Assembly: GCF_036373705.1 (NCBI RefSeq)
Contig: NC_089855.1
Coordinates: 49,804,318-49,868,317, forward strand
Reading direction: 5' to 3'
Source of the DNA: Amia ocellicauda
Taxonomy: Eukaryota; Chordata; Actinopteri; Amiiformes; Amiidae
Length of the DNA: 64,000 bases
In this document: positions 52,053-63,723 of the stretch, one piece after another
Position numbering within the stretch: position 1 is the first letter of the stretch
Layout of the letters: every line of letters starts with the position of its first letter
Made by a program: the position numbers and the translations under genes
Notes under the pieces: generated by a model
The model's database searches: none
What the model was told of the DNA's origin: nothing
What the model saw: the letters and a program-made list of their open reading frames with translations, nothing else

Positions 52053-53426
52053 TGTTGACCTTTAGGCTTAAATCGAAAGGTCAGTATGAGTCTGTCGAGC
52101 TGAAGACCAGACCTTCATACTTATACTGATGGCCGGATGCCGGATCTGCTTGTAAGGCATTGTTCTGGGCTGGCCTTTGTGCCGTCCTGTTACCAATTAA
52201 CATATCAAAACCAACCAATAAAATGACCCTGCATCAATTTCAAATAGAAACCAGATGGCGACGATCTCTCTCCTCTCTACTCTAAACTTTTATTAGAACC
52301 TTTTGGTCTCTCAAAAAAACATTTTTAAGCATCAAGACCTATAGTCAATAAACACTAAGAATATTTCAGGCCTTTATACGCGCTAAAAAACAACCTGAGC
52401 CAAGAAAATAACTATAAAGATCTAAAATAAGTAGCGCTTTTACAGTGATTTTTTATTTTTTTTTAATAGCGATGCTTTCTTTGGTATTAAACAAGTCACA
52501 AACTACTCAGAACAGCGTTTATCCCCACAAAAGAGATATTTGGGTTTATTTTACAAAGCTTATAAATTATATAGTTTAAAAGTATTCTGAATGTTTTGAG
52601 ACCACACGCCATGCCTACGTTTGTCTGAGCCCACCCCCGTCCCCCGTGGTGTGAGTGATTTAGCCTTGAGTGTTGTGATCTATTTAGCATTGAGTGATCA
52701 GTTGTTTTTATTTTTTAAATGATTCCTTATCATCAGGGATTGAGCCTGCTAAAATACCTTAAAAACATATCCTTATCTTAAGTCTAACTCTTATGAGCTT
52801 TAAGACCCTAGAATGTATTTAAGTAAAACGAATGAACACATTATGTGTGAGATAAAATATAACCACAGCTTTTTTTTTTTTTTTTTTTTTTTTACAAAAA
52901 CAATTAACCTATACCGACAAACACCCACACACACACACACCCTCTTTTTTTAAATTTTATTTTTAATTAAATTTGAGGGGAGAGACAGAGCCATATACAT
53001 TGGGGTTAACATAAGTACCCTATGCAAAACAGGAATTGTTAGGACCTGTGACCATTACAGACAACAGAACTTGTTGATCTTATAAAATGATTGGGCGAGA
53101 GAGAGAGATATAGAGACAGACAGAGACAGAGCCAGTGTGAATATGATAAACGCACTATTCAAAATGGCATTGTTAAGACCTGGGACCATTACAGACAACA
53201 GAACTTGTTGATCTTATAAAATGCTTGGGCGAGAGAGACAGAGAGAGAGAGACAGACAGAGACAGAGACAGAGACAGTGTGAATATGATAAACGCACTAT
53301 TCAAAATGGCATTGTTAAGACCTGGGCCCCTTACATGTATATTTAAAAAAGACCCCCAACCACTACAGGAAGAGCCGACCCATTCACACTCTACAGTTGA
53401 CCAACAAGAACAACAAGAACAACCGG
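52053..53426. other. Right arm of Polinton 2, non-coding
   Basis: AT-rich with the same T-run, CA repeat and minisatellite as copy 1. No gene seen. Confidence 0.7.
53035..53335. repeat. Minisatellite in Polinton 2 right arm
   Basis: Same two-and-a-half copies as in Polinton 1, with the same periods, so the repeat was formed before the two copies separated. Confidence 0.85.
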
Positions 53427-53607
53427 TTATGGGTGGCCTTGTTGTTCAGGGTTTTAGGGGTGTACACTTTCTGACGGATATGACGTAGGAATAATTAAGG
53501 AAATAACTCTAAAATCACGCCCCCCAATTATGACGTAGGAATATTAATAAGCTTAGGGCATACGTCATAACAAAATAGGCCGCGCCCAAAAAACCCTACT
53601 ATCTACT
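53427..53607 (-). repeat. Polinton 2 right terminal inverted repeat (181 bp)
   Basis: Reverse complement of the left repeat of this copy, and the same as in copy 1. Confidence 0.95.
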
Positions 53608-53613
53608 CCTGTG
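53608..53613. repeat. Polinton 2 target-site duplication, right
   Basis: cctgtg, a perfect partner of the left copy. Confidence 0.93.
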
Positions 53614-53903
53614 TGGTGCATTTTCTCTCTCTCTATCTGTGATTAAATCCTTACTTATATACATATGTCCATGAACGTTTCTGGAGCTCATGTAAATCAC
53701 ATCACACGACGGGCCGTGTTCTTTTCGGTCACTTTGAAAGTTTTGCTCATGACAATCCTTTTCTATTGCGGCACGATGGCTGCCACCGAGGAAGGAAAGT
53801 CGTCCGCAGTTGGCTGCAAGCTTGCCTGAAGCGCAGGAAAGGACTTACTCGCGACGTGCCACTTAAAGACTGAAGAAGTGGGGGTCGGCCTCACCGAGAG
53901 CCC

Positions 53904-55812
53904 TGAGGATTAGCTCACGTGGTAGAGCGCTCGCTTAGCATTGTAGCGTTATGTTGGGTGTATTTGGATAAGAGCATTTGGGCTCTGAGCTGAAGCACTG
54001 ATCTAAAGAAAACCTCTCCCCCCCAAAGTTATCAGATTCCCTTAGCTCATCAGCTTGGAACTGGTTTGCATCAAAGTGACAGTTTTGGGGAGGATGGCAC
54101 CAAGAAGAGGCCAAATAGTTTGGAATTCTGCTATGAGATGTCTGGAGAAAGGGGCCTGTAGGTGATAAAAACTCTTTGAAGTGGACGAGAGCCGAAATCC
54201 CGACATAGAGCTACGAACCCAGGCCAACCGGCATTTCCAAAAGATGGCATGGATTGACATCAGTCATAAATCAAGCCCCCCTCCAATAGGACACTGGGGG
54301 CTGAAACCGAAATCCAATCTCAAAAACTCAAGAACCAATCACCTCTTGATCTGACAGACTGTAAGGAACAGCGGACAGTCTTTCTCGCTCTCTCTCACCT
54401 GAACCAGTAACTCGCTGCCACAGCTCAACCTGTAGCTCTGTTGCCAGAACCGGAACCAGAAACCAACTAAGTCTTTGCCGGCAACAGAAGAGTTAAACTG
54501 GGAGAAGGAGATTGAGCCGTACGAAGAATTCTTTTAAAGGACTTTATTAAATAAAGAACTTTACAGACTGCGCTGCCCGCCTGTGCCCACCTGATCAGTG
54601 GAGTTTTACAGCTGGACAATTGACTAAGTCGACTGTATACGAAAGTGTCAGTCATTTAAATAGCTATTTGAGTCTTAAGAAACTTGACCCTTGGAACAAA
54701 CACGGCCCTGCTTTCCTCAAAGACTTTGTCTTCAAATAAGTACGGTGAGAGACCCTGCTTGCCAAGAAGATTTTGTGCACAACCTTGGAGCCTTCAAACC
54801 AGTGGAAAATCTGTTTGGAAACGACTCTACTTTCGCGAAACCCCAACTTCCAGGTGTATCGACTGAGTGGAAGTTCTTGGACAAAGCCGAACCGGACTGC
54901 CTTTGTTCCAAACCACACGGACCTCGTGCCGTGTGCTGTTATCTGAGCCCGAAGCCAGAGAGGCCTCTCTGCGACGAAGTTCAGATAAGTTTAACAGTTT
55001 GGAGTTCATGATTCATGACATTTGAGAAATCAATTAGAAATGTTAATCTGTTATTCATAACTCTAGAATGTGTAATATCATTTAGTTTTCTTAAATATAA
55101 ATGTGTGTTGCATTAAACTGTTTTGTTGATAATTTTAGAAATAAAATCTGTCAATGCCGAGAAATATCTTCTCATTCCTGTTTAACTGTTTAGTCTGAAA
55201 TTGACACAAGTTAATAGACATTAGATTATTGGTGGCTCTGCCTATCCTTAATCATTGAATAATAATCAGTTAAGGGAAATTGTGGTAACAAGTAATGATA
55301 GGATCTTTCTCGGCACCTAAACGTGAATGAGACTGATATATATATATAACGTGAAGTTACCTGACATAAATACTAACCTGCGTAGTTATTTAATGTCTGA
55401 CTAATAATACTAACGAGAGACTCACCTTCGTCTTACTAACCGGTATTGTAGTCAATGTGTTTATAACCTTTTTTGTTTAACGATTTGTGTTATCATATGT
55501 GATCCCATGGTCTTTGATTTGGTCACGGAAGTGATTTGTCTTCGATTTGTTGATCTAGAGTTGAATTGTAATTAGTTTTTCCCTTTTGTATAATTAGTGT
55601 AGTGCTACATTTAGTCTTTGTTTTGAATACATTTGACAATTTATATCTTTGGAATTGGTGTCTGCGTCCAATTATTACAGAAATTGAGTTCTACAAGATT
55701 CCAGGATTCGTGATAAGGTGATACTCTAAATTCACTTCTTTAATTGAAATGTATAAGTGTACCTTACGCTACAGCATGCGAGAGGCAGCGGGATCGATGC
55801 CCGCATTCTCCA
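53904..55812 (+). pseudogene. tRNA-Ala(AGC) split by an LTR, U7
   Basis: 5' half 53904-53941, 3' half 55774-55812, consensus sequence in both. Dead through the LTR insertion. Confidence 0.9.
53942..55773 (+). mobile_element. Solo-LTR-like element, U7 (1832 bp)
   Basis: Same termini and gcat duplication. The TATA region reads gactgtaagg rather than gactataagg, so its promoter differs from that of the other copies. Confidence 0.65.
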
Positions 55813-56826
55813 AGGCCTCAGGCGCTCGTGCCCCGGTTTCGGGGGAGAGTCGCTCACTTTTCTTGCCGCAGACACAGGCGCAAGGCATTGCCTGTTTGCC
55901 GTAAGGTTATCAGACACAACGCGCCGGCGACGGCTGCAGCATTAGCACGCCGGCTGGCCCTTCCGAAGTTCCCCAAAAACGACCGAGATGCCGCTTCGAC
56001 GTCGTAACCCCAGGAACGACCGCAAAGGCACTCCAACCCTCAATCTTCCGATCCGAAGTCAGACCGAAGAGACTGTATGATGTTTTAGATTAAAGATAGT
56101 ATGCAGACCGAGCAAGTTAGATTTATCGAGCTAGCAAACAGCCATTGAGGCACCTGTTCGGGACGTACCCTGTAGAAATTCCTGTCAACGATAAAAGGAT
56201 CAAACGGTGGAGACAAAGCCCGCAGGATGTTTGTCAAAACTCTGTTTGTGGACTGAATGGCTTTCCCAGATTGGCAGGGACTGTTTTTGGTATTGACTGA
56301 GGGACAGTTGTAAAAGACAACCTCTCACCGGACCTCTGGCATACACCAAAGAAAGCCACCTCACCTCTCCCCCGGATCTCACAAAACACAATCCCCCCCG
56401 CCCCGAGGGAAGACAGACCGCAATCGGACTCGGGCTTGCACCTTTTGATTGGATGAACGGCCGCAAACATTCTATGTCATTTTCTTTTAAAGCTTCACTC
56501 GTGCTTGTAAAAAACCGAGGTCTCACTGAAAGAATGCCCTGACGTGGTTGCTTCCAAGCTAGCTGGTTTACAAAGTTCCTTTTCGCTTTAACGATGATTT
56601 CCAAGAAGGGAAATAATCTATCTGTAATCTGTCAACACAGGCACCTTCTTCTCCGTTAAGCCACGCGGTCACCACCAGGAAGATGAACGCACCAGGCTGA
56701 CCCGGAGTTTTCGCCAATTCGTCTCCAAGCCTCCCAAGAGGGAACATAAACAGGCCTTATTCGCAGACACAGGCCCTCACGCAGGTAGACCACCGCTTCA
56801 CCGCCGCTGCCCCTGCCAAGGGCCCC

Positions 56827-56898
56827 AGGTCCCACCGAGACTTGAACTCGGATCGCTGGATTCAGAGTCCAGAGTGCTAACCATTACACCATGGAACC
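56827..56898 (-). tRNA. tRNA-Gln(CUG), U8
   Basis: 72 nt, fully paired T stem (CCGAG/CTCGG), CTG anticodon, common A box, one acceptor wobble. With the U1 copy it is the best-preserved Gln gene in the window. Confidence 0.95.
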
Positions 56899-57033
56899 AA
56901 GCCCGCTGCCCACCTCTTGCCCGTGACGAAAGTTTCTGCTCTACGCACACGTCTCGCTCTGTCGCACGGCCAAGTCCAGAGTGAGCCAAGTTGCGCCCAG
57001 AGTGCTGCGTGTGGCGGGTCACTTCCGGAGCCG

Positions 57034-57105
57034 TCTCTGGTGGTCTAGTGGTCAGGATTCGGCGCTCTCACTGCCGCGGCCCGGGTTCGATTCCCGGTCA
57101 GGGAA
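57034..57105 (+). tRNA. tRNA-Glu(CUC), U8, stem variants
   Basis: 72 nt, anticodon CTC. The acceptor begins TCTCTGG (one wobble in place of a C-G pair) and the anticodon stem 3' strand reads TGCCG, a wobble opposite G. Both are tolerable, so function is possible. Confidence 0.92.
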
Positions 57106-57429
57106 GGTGGATTTGTTGCTCTTCCCCTAGGACCTGTGTGGTGCATTTTCTCTCTCTCTATCTGTGATTAAATCCTTACTTATATACATATGTCCATGAA
57201 CGTTTCTGGAGCTCATTGTACATCACATCACACGACGGGCCGTGATCTTTTCGGTCACTTTGAAAGTTTTGCTCATGACAATCCTTTTCTATTGCGGCAC
57301 GATGGCTGCCACCGAGGAAGGAAAGTCGTCCGCAGTTGCCTGCAAGCTTGCCTGAAGCGCAGGAAAGGACTTACTCGCGACGTGCCACTTAAAGACTGAA
57401 GAAGTGGGGGTCGGCCTCACCGAGAGCCC

Positions 57430-59336
57430 TGAGGATTAGCTCACGTGGTAGAGCGCTCGCTTAGCATTATAGCGTTATGTTGGGTGTATTTGGATAAGAG
57501 CATTTGGGCTCTGAGCTGAAGCACTGATCTAAAGAAAACCTCTCCCCCCCAAAGTTATCAGATTCCCTTAGCTCATCAGCTTGGAAGTGGTTTGCATCAA
57601 AGTGACAGTTTTGGGGAGGATGGCACCAAGAAGAGGCCAAATAGTTTGGAATTCTGCTATGAGATGTCTGGAGAAAGGGGCCTGTAGGTGATAAAAACTC
57701 TTTGAAGTGGACGAGAGCCGAAATCCCGACATAGAGCTACGAACCCAGGCCAACCGGCATTTCCAAAAGATGGCATGGATTGACATCAGTCATAAATCAA
57801 GCCCCCCTCCAATAGGACACTGGGGGCTGAAACCGAAATCCAATCTCAAAAACTCAAGAACAAATCACCTCTTGATCTGACAGACTATAAGGAACAGCGG
57901 ACAGTCTTTCTCGCTCTCTCTCACCTGAACCAGTAACTCGCTGCCACAGCTCAACCTGTAGCTCTGTTGCCAGAACCGGAACCAGAAACCAACTAAGTCT
58001 TTGCCGGCAACAGAAGAGTTAAACTGGGAGAAGGAGATTGAGCCGTACGAAGAATTCTTTTAAAGGACTTTATTAAATAAAGAACTTTACAGACTGCGCT
58101 GCCCGCCTGTGCCCACCTGATCAGTGGAGTTTTACAGCTGGACAATTGACTAAGTCGACTGTATACGAAAGTGTCAGTCATTTAAATAGCTATTTGAGTC
58201 TTAAGAAACTTGACCCTTGGAACAAACACGGCCCTGCTTTCCTCAAAGACTTTGTCTCCAAATAAGTATGGTGAGAGACCCTGCTTGCCAAGAAGATTTT
58301 GTGCACAACCTTGGAGCCTTCAAACCAGTGGAAAATCTGTTTGGAAACGACTCTACTTTCGCGAAACCCCAACTTCCAGGTGTATCGACTGAGTGGAAGT
58401 TCTTGGACAAAGCCGAACCGGACTGCCTTTGTTCCAAACCACACGGACCTCGTGCCGTGTGCTGTTATCTGAGCCCGAAGCCAGAGAGGCCTCTCTGCGA
58501 CGAAGTTCAGATAAGTTTAACAGTTTGGAGTTCATGATTCATGACATTTGAGAAATCAATTAGAAATGTTAATCTGTGATTCATAACTCTAGAATGTGTA
58601 ATATCATTTAGTTTTCTTAAATATAAATGTGTGTTGCAATAAACTGTTTTGTTGATAATTTTAGAAATAAAATCTGTCAACGCCGAGAAATATCTTCTCA
58701 TTCCTGTTTAACTGTTTAGTCTGAAATTGACACAAGTTAATAGACATTAGATTATTGGTGGCTCTGCCTATCCTTAATCATTGAATAATAATCAGTTAAG
58801 AGAAATTGTGGTAACAAGTAATGATAGGATCTTTCTCGGCACCTAAACGTGAATGAGACTGATATATATATAACGAGAAGTTACCTGACATAAATACTAA
58901 CCTGCGTAGTTATTTAATGTATGACTAATAATACTAACGAGAGACTCACCTTCGTCTTACTAACCGGTATTGTAGTCAATGTGTTTATAACCTTTTTTGT
59001 TTAACGATTTGTGTTATCATATGTGATCCCATGGTCTTTGATTTGGTCACGGAAGTGATTTGTCTTCGATTTGTTGATCTAGAGTTGAATTGTAATTCGT
59101 TTTTCCCTTTTGTATAATTAGTGTAGTGCTACATTTAGTCTTTGTTTTGAATACATTTGACAATTTATATCTTTGGAATTGGTGTCTGCGTCCAATTATT
59201 ACAGAAATTGAGTTCTACAAGATTCCAGGATTCGTGATAAGGTGATACTATAAATTCACTTCTTTAATTGAAATGTATAAGTGTACCTTACGCTACAGCA
59301 TGCGAGAGGCAGCGGGATCGATGCCTGCATTCTCCA
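57430..59336 (+). pseudogene. tRNA-Ala(AGC) split by an LTR, U8
   Basis: 5' half 57430-57467, 3' half 59298-59336. The T arm shows one change (gatgcctgc). Dead through the LTR insertion. Confidence 0.9.
57468..59297 (+). mobile_element. Solo-LTR-like element, U8 (1830 bp)
   Basis: Terminal TG is replaced by TA at the left end (tatagcgtt) in this copy; the right end and the gcat duplication are kept. Confidence 0.63.
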
Positions 59337-60361
59337 AGGCCTCAGGCGCTCGTGCCCCGGTTTCGGGGGAGAGTCGCTCACTTTTCTTGCCGCAGACACA
59401 GGCGCAAGGCATTGCCTGTTTGCCGTAAGGTTATCAGACACAACGCGCCGGCGACGGCTGCAGCATTAGCACGCCGGCTGGCCCTTCCGAAGTTCCCCAA
59501 AAACGACCGAGATGCCGCTTCGACGTCGTAACCCCAGGAACGACCGCAAAGGCACTCCAACCCTCAATCTTCCGATCCGAAGTCAGACCGAAGAGACTGT
59601 ATGATGTTTTAGATTAAAGATAGTATGCAGACCGAGCAAGTTAGATTTATCGAGCTAGCAAACAGCCATTGAGGCACCTGTTCGGGACGTACCCTGTAGA
59701 AATTCCTGTCAACGATAAAAGGATCAAACGGTGGAGAAAAAGCCCGCAGGATGTTTGTCAAAACTCTGTTTGTGGACTGAATGGCTTTCCCAGATTGGCA
59801 GGGACTGTTTTTGGTATTGACTGAGGGACAGTTGTAAAAGACAACCTCTCACCGGACCTCTGGCATACACCAAAGAAAGCCACCTCACCTCTCCCCCGGA
59901 TCTCACGAAACACAATCCCCCCCGCCCCCAGGGAAGACAGACCGCAATCGGACTCGGGCTTGCACCTTTTGATTGGATGAACGGCCGCAAACATTCTATG
60001 TCATTTTCTTTTAAAGCTTCACTCGTGCTTGTAAAAAACCGAGGTCTCACTGAAAGAATGCCCTGACGTGGTTGCTTCCAAGCTAGCTGGTTTACAAAGT
60101 TCCTTTTCGCTTTAACGATGATTTCCAAGAAGGGAAATAATCTATCTGTAATCTGTCAACAGAGGCACCTTCTTCTCCGTTAAGCCACGCGGTCACCACC
60201 AGGAAGATGAACGCACCAGGCCGACCCGGAGTTTTCGCCAATTCGTCTCCAAGCCTCCCAAGAGGGAACATAAACAGGCCTTATTCGCAGACACAGGCCC
60301 TCACGCAGGGAGACCACCGCTGCACCGCCGCTGCACCGCCGCTGCCCCTGCCAAGGGCCCC

Positions 60362-60432
60362 AGGTTCCACTTGACTTGAACTCGGATCGCTGGATTCAGG
60401 GTCCAGAGTGCTAACCATTACACCATGGAACC
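60362..60432 (-). pseudogene. tRNA-Gln pseudogene, U9
   Basis: 71 nt. The T-stem 3' strand has lost a base and changed (ccacttgac in place of ccaccgagac), so the stem no longer pairs. The anticodon loop has C in place of the invariant U33 (ggacCctgaa). The 5' half and the D arm are normal. I judge it non-functional. Confidence 0.88.
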
Positions 60433-60567
60433 AAGCCCGCTGCCCAACTCTTGCCCGTGATGAAGGTTTGTGTTCTACGCACACGTCTCGCTCTGTCGCA
60501 CGGCCAAGTCCAGAGTGAGCCAAGTTGCGCCCAGAGTGCTGCGTGTGGCGGGTCACTTCCGGAGCCG

Positions 60568-60639
60568 TCCCTGGTGGACTAGTGGTCAGGATTCGACGCT
60601 CTCACCGCCGCGGCCCGGGTTCGATTCCCGGTCAGGGAA
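60568..60639 (+). tRNA. tRNA-Glu(CUC), U9, degenerate
   Basis: 72 nt with anticodon CTC. A T-to-A change in the D stem (ggtggacta) breaks a pair and alters the A box, and an anticodon-stem G-to-A (ttcgacgct) opens another. T arm and B box are canonical. Function doubtful. Confidence 0.85.
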
Positions 60640-60962
60640 GGTGGATCTGTTGCTCTTCCCCTAGGACCTGTGTGGTGCATTTTCTCTCTCTCTATCTGTG
60701 ATTAAATCCTTACTTATATACATATGTCCATGAACGTTTCTGGAGCTCATGTACATCACATCAAACGACGGGCCGTGATCTTTTCGGTCACTTTGAAAGT
60801 TTTGCTCATGACAATCCTTTTCTATTGCGGCACGATGGCTGCCACCGAGGAAGGAAAGTCGTCCGCAGTTGGCTGCAAGCTTGCCTGAAGCGCAGGAAAG
60901 GACTTACTCGCGACGTGCCACTTAAAGACTGAAGAAGTGGGGGTCGGCCTCACCGAGAGCCC

Positions 60963-62871
60963 TGAGGATTAGCTCACGTGGTAGAGCGCTCACTTAGCAT
61001 TGTAGCGTTATGTTGGGTGTATTTGGATAAGAGCATTTGGGCTCTGAGCTGAAGCACTGATCTAAAGAAAACCTCTCCCCCCGAAAGTTATCAGATTCCC
61101 TTAGCTCATCAGCTTGGAAGTGGTTTGCATCAAAGTGACAGTTTTGGGGAGGATGGCACCAAGAAGAGGCCAAATAGTTTGGAATTCTGCTATGAGATGT
61201 CTGGAGAAAGGGGCCTGTAGGTGATAAAAACTCTTTGAAGTGGACGAGAGCCGAAATCCCGACATAGAGCTACGAACCCAGGCCAACCGGCATTTCCAAA
61301 AGATGGCATGGATTGACATCAGTCATAAATCAAGCCCCCCTCCAATAGGACACTGGGGGCTGAAACCGAAATCCAATCTCAAAAACTCAAGAACCAATCA
61401 CCTCTTGATCTGACAGACTATAAGGAACAGCGGACAGTCTTTCTCACTCTCTCTCACCTGAACCAGTAACTCACTGCCACAGCTCAACCTGTAGCTCTGT
61501 TGCCAGAACCGGAACCAGAAACCAACTAAGTCTTTGCCGGCAACAGAAGAGTTAAACTGGGAGAAGGAGATTGAGCCGTACGAAGAATTCTTTTAAAGGA
61601 CTTTATTAAATAAAGAACTTTACAGACTGCGCTGCCCGCCTGTGCCCACCTGATCAGTGGAGTTTTACAGCTGGACAATTGACTAAGTCGACTGTATACG
61701 AAAGTGTCAGTCATTTAAATAGCTATTTGAGTCTTAAGAAACTTGACCCTTGGAACAAACACGGCCCTGCTTTCCTCAAAGACTTTGTCTTCAAATAAGT
61801 ACGGTGAGAGACCCTGCTTGCCAAGAAGATTTTGTGCACAACCTTGGAGCCTTCAAACCAGTGGATAATCTGTTTGGAAACGACTCTACTTTCGCGAAAC
61901 CCCAACTTCCAGGTGTATCGACAGAGTGGAAGTTCTTGGACAAAGCCGAACCGGACTAACTTTGTTCCAAACCACACGGACCTCGTGCCGTGTGCTGTTA
62001 TCTGAGCCCGAAGCCAGAGAGGCCTCTCTGTGACGAAGTTCAGATAAGTTTAACAGTTTGGAGTTCATGATTCATGACATTTGAGAAATCAATTAGAAAT
62101 GTTAATCTGTGATTCATAACTCTAGAATGTGTAATATCATTTAGTTTTCTTAAATATAAATGTGTGTTGCATTAAACTGTTTTGTTGATAATTTTAGAAA
62201 TAAAATCTGTCAACGCCGAGAAATATCTTCTCATTCCTGTTTAACTGTTTAGTCTGAAATTGACACAAGTTAATAGACATTAGATTATTGGTGGCCCTGC
62301 CTATCCTTAATCATTGAATAATAATCAGTTAAGGGAAATTGTGGTAACAAGTAATGATAGGATCTTTCTCGGCACCTAAACGTGAATGAGACTGATATAT
62401 ATATATAACGAGAAGTTACCTGACATAAATACTAACCTGCGTAGTTATTTAATGTCTGACTAATAATACTAACGAGAGACTCACCTTCGTCTTACTAACC
62501 GGTATTGTAGTCAATGTGTTTATAACCTTTTTTGTTTAACGATTTGTGTTATCATATGTGATCCCAAGGTCTTTGATTTGGTCACGGAAGTGATTTGTCA
62601 TCGATTTGTTGATCTAGAGTTGAATTGTAATTCGTTTTTCCCTTTTGTATAATTAGTGTAGTGCTACATTTAGTCTTTGTTTTGAATACATTTGACAATT
62701 TATATCTTTGGAATTGGTGTCTGCGTCCAATTATTACAGAAATTGAGTTCTACAAGATTCCAGGATTCGTGATAAGGTGATACTATAAATTCACTTCTTT
62801 AATTGAAATGTATAAGTGTACCTTACGCTACAGCATGCGAGAGGCAGCGGGATCGATGCCCGCATTCTCCA
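60963..62871 (+). pseudogene. tRNA-Ala(AGC) split by an LTR, U9
   Basis: 5' half 60963-61000 with a stem-breaking gctcactta change, 3' half 62833-62871. Dead through the LTR insertion. Confidence 0.9.
61001..62832 (+). mobile_element. Solo-LTR-like element, U9 (1832 bp)
   Basis: Same termini and gcat duplication. Carries the ctttctcactctc variants also found in U3. Confidence 0.65.
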
Positions 62872-63723
62872 AGGCCTCAGGCGCTCGTGCCCCGGATTCG
62901 GGGGAGAGTCGCTCACTTTTCTTGCCGCAGACACAGGCGCAAGGCATTGCCTGTTTGCCGTAAGCTTCTCAGACACAACGCGCCCGCGACGGCTGCAGCA
63001 TTAGCACGCCGGCTGGCCCTTCCGAAGTTCCCCAAAAACGACCGAGATGCTGCTTCGATGTCGTAACCCCAGGAACGACCGCAAAGGCACTCCAACCCTC
63101 AATCTTTCGATCCGAAGTCAGACCGAAGAGACTGTATGATGTTTTAGATTAAAGATAGTATGCAGACCGAGCAAGTTAGATTTATCGAGCTAGCAAACAG
63201 CCATTGAGGCACCTGTTCGGGACGTACCCTGTAGAAATTCCTGTCAACGATAAAAGGATCAAACGGTGGAGAAAAAGCCCGCAGGATGTTTGTCAAAACT
63301 CTGTTTGTGGACTGAATGGCTTTCCCAGATTGGCAGGGACTGTTTTTGGTATTGACTGAGGGACAGTTGTAAAAGACAACCTCTCACCAGACCTCTGGCA
63401 TACACCAAAGAAAGCCACCTCACCTCTCCCCCGGATCTCACAAAACACAATCCCCCCCGCCCCCAGGGAAGACAGACCGCAATCGGACTCGGGCTTGCAC
63501 CTTTTGATTGGATGAACGGCCGCAAACATTCTATGTCATTTTCTTTTAAAGCTTCACTCGTGCTTGTAAAAAACCGAGGTCTCACTGAAAGAATGCCCTG
63601 ACGTGGTTGCTTCCAAGCTAGCTGGTTTACAAAGTTCCTTTTCGCTTTAACGATGATTTCTAAGAAGGGAAATAATCTATCTGTAATCTGTCAACACAGG
63701 CACCTTCTTCTCCGTTAAGCCAC

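Larger units (their letters stand above)
37911..53607 (+). mobile_element. Polinton/Maverick copy 2, 15.7 kb
   Basis: Same family, orientation, gene order and terminal repeats as copy 1, with 6-bp target duplications. It differs from copy 1 by few substitutions, so the two separated recently or have been kept alike by gene conversion. It is broken, with about three breaks, and is roughly 0.8 kb shorter than copy 1. Confidence 0.95.
37437..56664 (+). repeat. Array unit U7, carrying Polinton copy 2
   Basis: Order: Gln (37599), Glu (37806), Polinton (37911-53607), split Ala with LTR (53904-55812), then an 852-bp spacer (55813-56664) without a recognised gene. About 3525 bp once the Polinton and one target duplication are removed. 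Confidence 0.95.
56665..60188 (+). repeat. Array unit U8
   Basis: 3524 bp. Gln, Glu, split Ala with LTR; spacers 57106-57429 and 59337-60188 without recognised genes. Confidence 0.95.
60189..63723 (+). repeat. Array unit U9
   Basis: 3535 bp; an 11-bp tandem duplication (ctgcaccgccg) in the Gln downstream flank adds length. Spacers 60640-60962 and 62872-63723 show no recognised gene. Shares an LTR variant set with U3. Confidence 0.95.
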
